Below, one piece after another: positions 56,361-59,838 of a stretch of 59,838 nt of DNA (the first letter of the stretch is position 1; each line of letters starts with the position of its first letter). Source of the stretch: an uncultured Thermoguttaceae bacterium (GTDB taxonomy: Bacteria; Planctomycetota; Planctomycetia; Pirellulales; Thermoguttaceae); contig CALFBP010000087.1 of NCBI GenBank assembly GCA_937951625.1, positions 1 to 59,838 on the forward strand. Reading direction: 5' to 3'. A model generated the notes under the pieces. The model did not search any database and was not told the origin of the DNA. It saw only the letters and a program-made list of their open reading frames with translations. The position numbers were made by a program, and so were the translations under genes.

Positions 56361-57416
56361 ATGCGACGAGGGGATGCGGGTTTTACGCTGGTCGAATTGC
56401 TGGTGGTGATCGCCATTATTGGCATCCTGGTATCGCTGTTGCTGCCCGCCGTGCAAAGCGCCCGCGAGGCGGCCCGACGCACGAGTTGCGTCAACAACTT
56501 GAAGCAGATCGGCTTGGCCCTGCACCAGTATCATGACACGCACAAGTGTTTTCCGTTCCTCCGCGGCGGGACCTCGGGACCGTGCGATTTGACGTCGAAC
56601 TGCGAATACTTGAGCGGCTGGATCATGCTGCTGCCGATGTTTGAGCAGTCAGCGCTGTACAGCAAGTTCACCTCAACGCAAAACTTTGGGGGCGTGGATT
56701 ATCCACCGTGGGGGCCTGCGCCGTTTGATCCTTATCAAAACGGGTATCTGCCGTTCAATGTGGAAGTGAATCTCCTTCAGTGCGCGTCGGATCGGCAATC
56801 GCTTCGGGCGCCGGGACAGCCGGGCCAGACGAACTATCATTTCTGCCTTGGCGACAGCCTGGTGGGTAACGATAGCCAGCGATTTCCGCGGGGTATTTTC
56901 GGTTTCTACACCGCCACCCGCATGGCCGACATCACCGACGGCACGAGCAATACGATCGCCGTGAGCGAGGCCTGCAAGGGCGGCGACGCCACGCTGATCC
57001 GCGGCGCGGCGGCGTTCAACGTGCTTGGTGCGGACACGAACCCCTCGATTTGCCTCGCCTTGCGGGGCGATGGCGGCCGCTACCGGCCGCAGGTGCAAAC
57101 GCGGCCCTGGGTGGGAATCTACTGGCACGCCGGCGTTCCGCTGATGAACGGCTTCACCACGGTGTTGCCGCCCAACAGCCCCTCGTGCCTGTTCGGAAGC
57201 TCCTGGATGGGGGCGGGCATTGTGTCGGCTTCGAGCAATCACCCCGGCGGCGTCAACACGCTGTATGCCGACGGCTCGGTCAATTTCACATCCGAGACGA
57301 TCAACAGCGGTCAGGTGGGTTCGCCCGAAGCGACGAGCGGTCCCAGCCCTTACGGCGCTTGGGGCGCATTGGGCTCGAAAAGCGGCGGCGAGGCAGCCGG
57401 CGGCCTGACTTATTGA
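56361..57416 (+). CDS. DUF1559 (SBP_bac_10) pilin-like protein
   Basis: A 351-residue protein with a type IV pilin-like N-terminus, [20 protein letters not shown], in which a prepilin peptidase would cut before Phe. [20 protein letters not shown] and [20 protein letters not shown] are typical DUF1559. The C-terminal H-X9-DG motif is present ([12 protein letters not shown]). This family is massively expanded in Planctomycetes and probably forms surface pseudopilin structures. The ATG at 56361 is chosen for the conserved length of the leader; a GTG lies 6 codons upstream. It is followed by two small-operon companions. Confidence 0.93.
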   Translation: MRRGDAGFTLVELLVVIAIIGILVSLLLPAVQSAREAARRTSCVNNLKQIGLALHQYHDTHKCFPFLRGGTSGPCDLTSNCEYLSGWIMLLPMFEQSALYSKFTSTQNFGGVDYPPWGPAPFDPYQNGYLPFNVEVNLLQCASDRQSLRAPGQPGQTNYHFCLGDSLVGNDSQRFPRGIFGFYTATRMADITDGTSNTIAVSEACKGGDATLIRGAAAFNVLGADTNPSICLALRGDGGRYRPQVQTRPWVGIYWHAGVPLMNGFTTVLPPNSPSCLFGSSWMGAGIVSASSNHPGGVNTLYADGSVNFTSETINSGQVGSPEATSGPSPYGAWGALGSKSGGEAAGGLTY

Positions 57417-57495
57417 CTGGGCAGCAACATGGTTCTCACTTGCGCGTCGGTGTTGATCCCAAGCTGAATTTGCGTACGACCAAGGAATCTCCTCG

Positions 57496-58089
57496 ATGGC
57501 GATACCGAATCCGCCCAAGCCGGAACCACCCCCGCGCCCGCCTTCGGGACAAGTTCCCCCCAGTCAAGCTGGCGAAACGAGCGAATCCCCCGCGGAACCC
57601 CTGGAAATCAACTGGTTCAGTCCGCTCTTTGTGACCGCTTATGTCTTGGTCGGGCTGTTGTGCCTATGGTTTTTGTACCGCATGGTTTTCGGTTCCGCCC
57701 GAAATCCGAACCTGGTTCGCGTGCGGGGAACGGTTACCTTTCAAGGCAAACCCTTTAGCGGTGCGGTGGTGACGTTTCATCCCGTTGCTCCCGACGGCGT
57801 GGCCGCGGTGGGGGCCACGGATCGCTTTGGCAAGTTCGACCTGAAGACGCCGGGCATGGGCAATGGGGCGTTGATCGGCGAATACCGGGTAACGGTCACG
57901 AAGATGGCCTCCGAGGAGAAGATGATGACGCCCGACGAGGCCAAACAGTATACCAGCAAGACCGGCAAGCCCCCGCCCGAACCCAAGGTCGCGAACCTGG
58001 CCCCGCCCCAATATGCGTCGCCGCAGACCACTCCGCTTACGGCGACGGTCAAACGCGGCGGAGGACAATTCAAATTGGATTTGAAATAG
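57496..58089 (+). CDS. Membrane-anchored carboxypeptidase-regulatory-like protein
   Basis: A 197-residue protein. Residues 1-36 are Pro-rich, a single transmembrane helix follows (about 43-65, FVTAYVLVGLLCLWFLYRMV), and the rest is a beta-sandwich: RGTVTFQGKPFSGAVVTFHP and ATDRFGKFDLKTPGMGNGAL, with GEYRVTVTK. It matches the planctomycete companion protein usually found beside DUF1559 genes. Topology: short N-terminus inside, sandwich outside. Its function is unknown; it may help export or anchor pseudopilins. Confidence 0.85.
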   Translation: MAIPNPPKPEPPPRPPSGQVPPSQAGETSESPAEPLEINWFSPLFVTAYVLVGLLCLWFLYRMVFGSARNPNLVRVRGTVTFQGKPFSGAVVTFHPVAPDGVAAVGATDRFGKFDLKTPGMGNGALIGEYRVTVTKMASEEKMMTPDEAKQYTSKTGKPPPEPKVANLAPPQYASPQTTPLTATVKRGGGQFKLDLK

Positions 58090-58254
58090 TGCGATTGCGG
58101 AAAACAAGGATGCTCCACTTGATTGGAACCTGCTGGGGTGCTAGGCTCGATGGGAGCTTGACGGGAAGATGCGTTGCACGTCTTACGGCAGCGTCGCCAG
58201 TCTTCTCGCCGGCGGCAAACGTCGTGGAAAAACCTGCGCGAGGGGAGGGTTCCC

Positions 58255-59289
58255 ATGGCAGAAAAGACTGATCGTCGATGTTTTCTGGCCCGGGGCATTC
58301 TTGGCGCCGGCGCGCTGAGCGCCGCCTACACCAGCATCGAAGAAGACACGTTGCTGGCGGCGATGGAAGAGGGCAAGGCCCAGCCGGCCGCTCCGTCCGC
58401 CCCCAAGACCGACATCCCGCCCGGCAGCCTGCCCCAAGGCAAGATCGGCAAGGTCTCGCTCAGCCGTCTGTTCATCGGGGGCAACCTGATCGGCGGCTGG
58501 GCCCACGCCCGCGATCTGATGTACGCTTCGAAACTGTTCACCTCCTACAACACCGAGGCCAAGGTGTTTGAGACGTTGGATCTTTGTCAGGCGTGCGGCA
58601 TCAACACGATTCAGTTGGACCCCCTCTGCTGGCCCGTGGTCAGCAAGTACAACAAGAGCCGGTCCACGCCGATCCAGACCATGGTTTGTATTACGTTCTC
58701 TGAAGACAAGTCCAAGACAGCCGAGGCCGTGAAACGCCAGGTGGACTTGGGCGCGACGCTGATCTACTCCCACGGCGGCATGACCGACGCCTTCATGATG
58801 AACGGCGGCAAGATCGACGCCATCGCCCAGATGGTCGAGCTGATCAAGGCCGAGGGCGTCCCGGCTGGCGTGGGCGGCCACTCGTTGAACATGCCCATCG
58901 CCTGCGAAAAACACGGCGTCAATCCCGATTTTTACGTTAAGACCCTGCATTCGGACGGCTATTGGTCTGCCACGCCCAAGGAATATCGACAGGAATATGA
59001 CTGGATGGGCGGCAACCCGGGCGATCACAATCGGAACTACGACAACATGTGGTGCAACAACCCCGAGGAAACGATCGCCTTTATGGAGTCGGTCCAGCGT
59101 CCCTGGGTGGCCTTCAAGGTCATGGCCGCTGGGGCCATCAACCCGAACATGGCCTTTCCTTACGCCTACCGCAACGGGGCTGATTTCATTATCGCCGGCA
59201 TGTTCGACTTCCAGGTCGAGGCCGACGTGAAGATCGCCCTCAACGCCCTCCGCGCCGCGCGCAACCGGAAGCGGCCCTGGTATGGTTGA
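58255..59289 (+). CDS. Tat-exported TIM-barrel-like protein
   Basis: A 344-residue protein with a twin-arginine leader (DRRCFLARGILGAGALSAAY) and a GGGGAGGG ribosome-site-like stretch a few bases before the ATG. The body reads as an aldolase- or aldo/keto-reductase-like barrel without clear catalytic motifs: KVSLSRLFIGGNLIGGWAHA, KVFETLDLCQACGINTIQLD, GATLIYSHGG and PWVAFKVMAAGAINP. I recognise it as a conserved planctomycete Tat protein of unknown function. It ends the rightward group begun by DUF1559. Confidence 0.82.
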   Translation: MAEKTDRRCFLARGILGAGALSAAYTSIEEDTLLAAMEEGKAQPAAPSAPKTDIPPGSLPQGKIGKVSLSRLFIGGNLIGGWAHARDLMYASKLFTSYNTEAKVFETLDLCQACGINTIQLDPLCWPVVSKYNKSRSTPIQTMVCITFSEDKSKTAEAVKRQVDLGATLIYSHGGMTDAFMMNGGKIDAIAQMVELIKAEGVPAGVGGHSLNMPIACEKHGVNPDFYVKTLHSDGYWSATPKEYRQEYDWMGGNPGDHNRNYDNMWCNNPEETIAFMESVQRPWVAFKVMAAGAINPNMAFPYAYRNGADFIIAGMFDFQVEADVKIALNALRAARNRKRPWYG

Positions 59290-59471
59290 CAAGCACCGTG
59301 TGTCGCGGGTGGGGGGGCCTCAGCGAGGCGCCAAGTTAGCTGTGCTTCGTCGGCGCCATGAATCCTCGGGAAACATCGGAAGCTGCGGACCCGACAGCCC
59401 CCAGCAGGCGATTCCCTCCCCCAAAAAGCCCACGTGGGCGGTCGGGAACGTGCTTCTTCTTCGGGCCTCGC

Positions 59472-59838
59472 TCAGCGGCTTTCGTCGGACTCGACGATCG
59501 TCACTAATTGATTGACCGCTAGGTTTTCCCTAAGGGTCACACCGCCGCCGATCCAGCGGACCTCGATGCGATCGACCCGCTCGCGCTTGCCCAGGCCGAA
59601 ATGCAGGCGGGAGCCCCAATGGCTCTGGTACCCGCGGCCGCTGTGAACTTCGTCAATCTGCGTGAGGTCTCCGGCCACCACGCGGACCCGAGCCCCTACC
59701 CCATCGCGATTGGTCTTCACCCCGCGGAGCTGGATTTGAATCCAGTGGTTTCCGCCGGGCGACTCGTTGCGGAGGATGGTGGGCGTGCTCCGCGAGTTGA
59801 GCACCACGACATCGATGCGGCCATCGTTGTCCAAGTCG
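59472..59838 (-). CDS. ASPIC/UnbV-domain protein, C-terminal part
   Basis: The window ends inside this leftward gene; 121 residues are visible. DLDNDGRIDVVVLNSRS is the end of an FG-GAP/VCBS calcium-binding repeat. NHWIQIQLRGVKTNRDGVGA, VVAGDLTQIDEVHSGRGYQS and RIEVRWIGGGVTLRENLAVN form the ASPIC/UnbV domain typical of CRTAC1-family secreted proteins in Planctomycetes. Beta-propeller repeats should lie beyond the edge. The function is unknown; probably a surface or extracellular protein. Confidence 0.9.
   Translation of the reverse strand, partial: DLDNDGRIDVVVLNSRSTPTILRNESPGGNHWIQIQLRGVKTNRDGVGARVRVVAGDLTQIDEVHSGRGYQSHWGSRLHFGLGKRERVDRIEVRWIGGGVTLRENLAVNQLVTIVESDESR

Overview
This 59.8 kb, GC-rich window looks like an ordinary chromosomal segment of a planctomycete. 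Lineage markers are a DUF1559 pilin-like protein with a [10 protein letters not shown] leader and an H-X9-DG motif (56361-57416), a BBP7-type outer-membrane barrel (7394-8998), a Tat-signal TIM-barrel-like protein (58255-59289), an ASPIC/UnbV protein and several secreted proteins of planctomycete type. Secreted carbohydrate-active proteins (a GH101-like giant hydrolase, a GH10 xylanase, a GH141-like beta-helix protein, a DUF1080 protein) and an S46 peptidase suggest a polysaccharide-degrading heterotroph, perhaps of the Pirellulales/Thermoguttaceae; that placement is a guess from gene content. I saw no rRNA, tRNA, CRISPR array or prophage.

Layout. 1-10.7 kb: RRM RNA-binding protein, a decayed ISKra4-like transposase end, guaB, a secreted planctomycete protein, then three leftward genes (giant hydrolase, BBP7 barrel, GH10 xylanase). 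10.9-22.4 kb: a five-gene rightward locus, the most interesting part: a zinc-ribbon/one-TM/Big2-repeat protein, a SrfC-like P-loop protein, a SrfB-like actin/Hsp70-fold ATPase, a coiled-coil protein with a GrpE-like tail, and a zinc-ribbon/PQQ-propeller protein. 22.5-24.6 kb: pyrG coupled to a DUF1844 gene. 24.9-28.3 kb: leftward cinA (amidase motif degenerate), DUF1080 and an MFS transporter. 28.6-33.1 kb: GYF/zinc-ribbon membrane protein, beta-helix protein, sigma-54 activator without receiver domain. 33.2-37.2 kb leftward: fur-family gene, flgM, then an orphan parA, a CaMKII-association/SnoaL-like protein, thyX and a small conserved protein. 37.5-46.7 kb: cytoplasmic histidine kinase, PAP2 lipoprotein, double-ACT protein, STAS protein, methyltransferase, DUF362 protein, comEC. 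46.9-53.7 kb: large secreted protein, S46 peptidase, GT39-like membrane protein. 54.3-56.2 kb: a two-gene AAA ATPase/DUF4276 cassette resembling OLD- or AbiL-type defence pairs. 56.4 kb to the end: DUF1559 protein, membrane-anchored carboxypeptidase-regulatory-like protein, Tat protein, and the C-terminal part of an ASPIC/UnbV protein cut by the window edge.

How genes may work together. In the 10.9-22.4 kb locus a P-loop switch protein and an actin-like ATPase sit with a possible nucleotide-exchange factor, and one partner spans the inner membrane with a large periplasmic adhesin-like region. This suggests an energy-driven envelope machine related to the poorly understood enterobacterial SrfABC proteins, with extra planctomycete parts. 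The function is inference. All protein family names are from pattern recognition of the translated sequence, without database searches.
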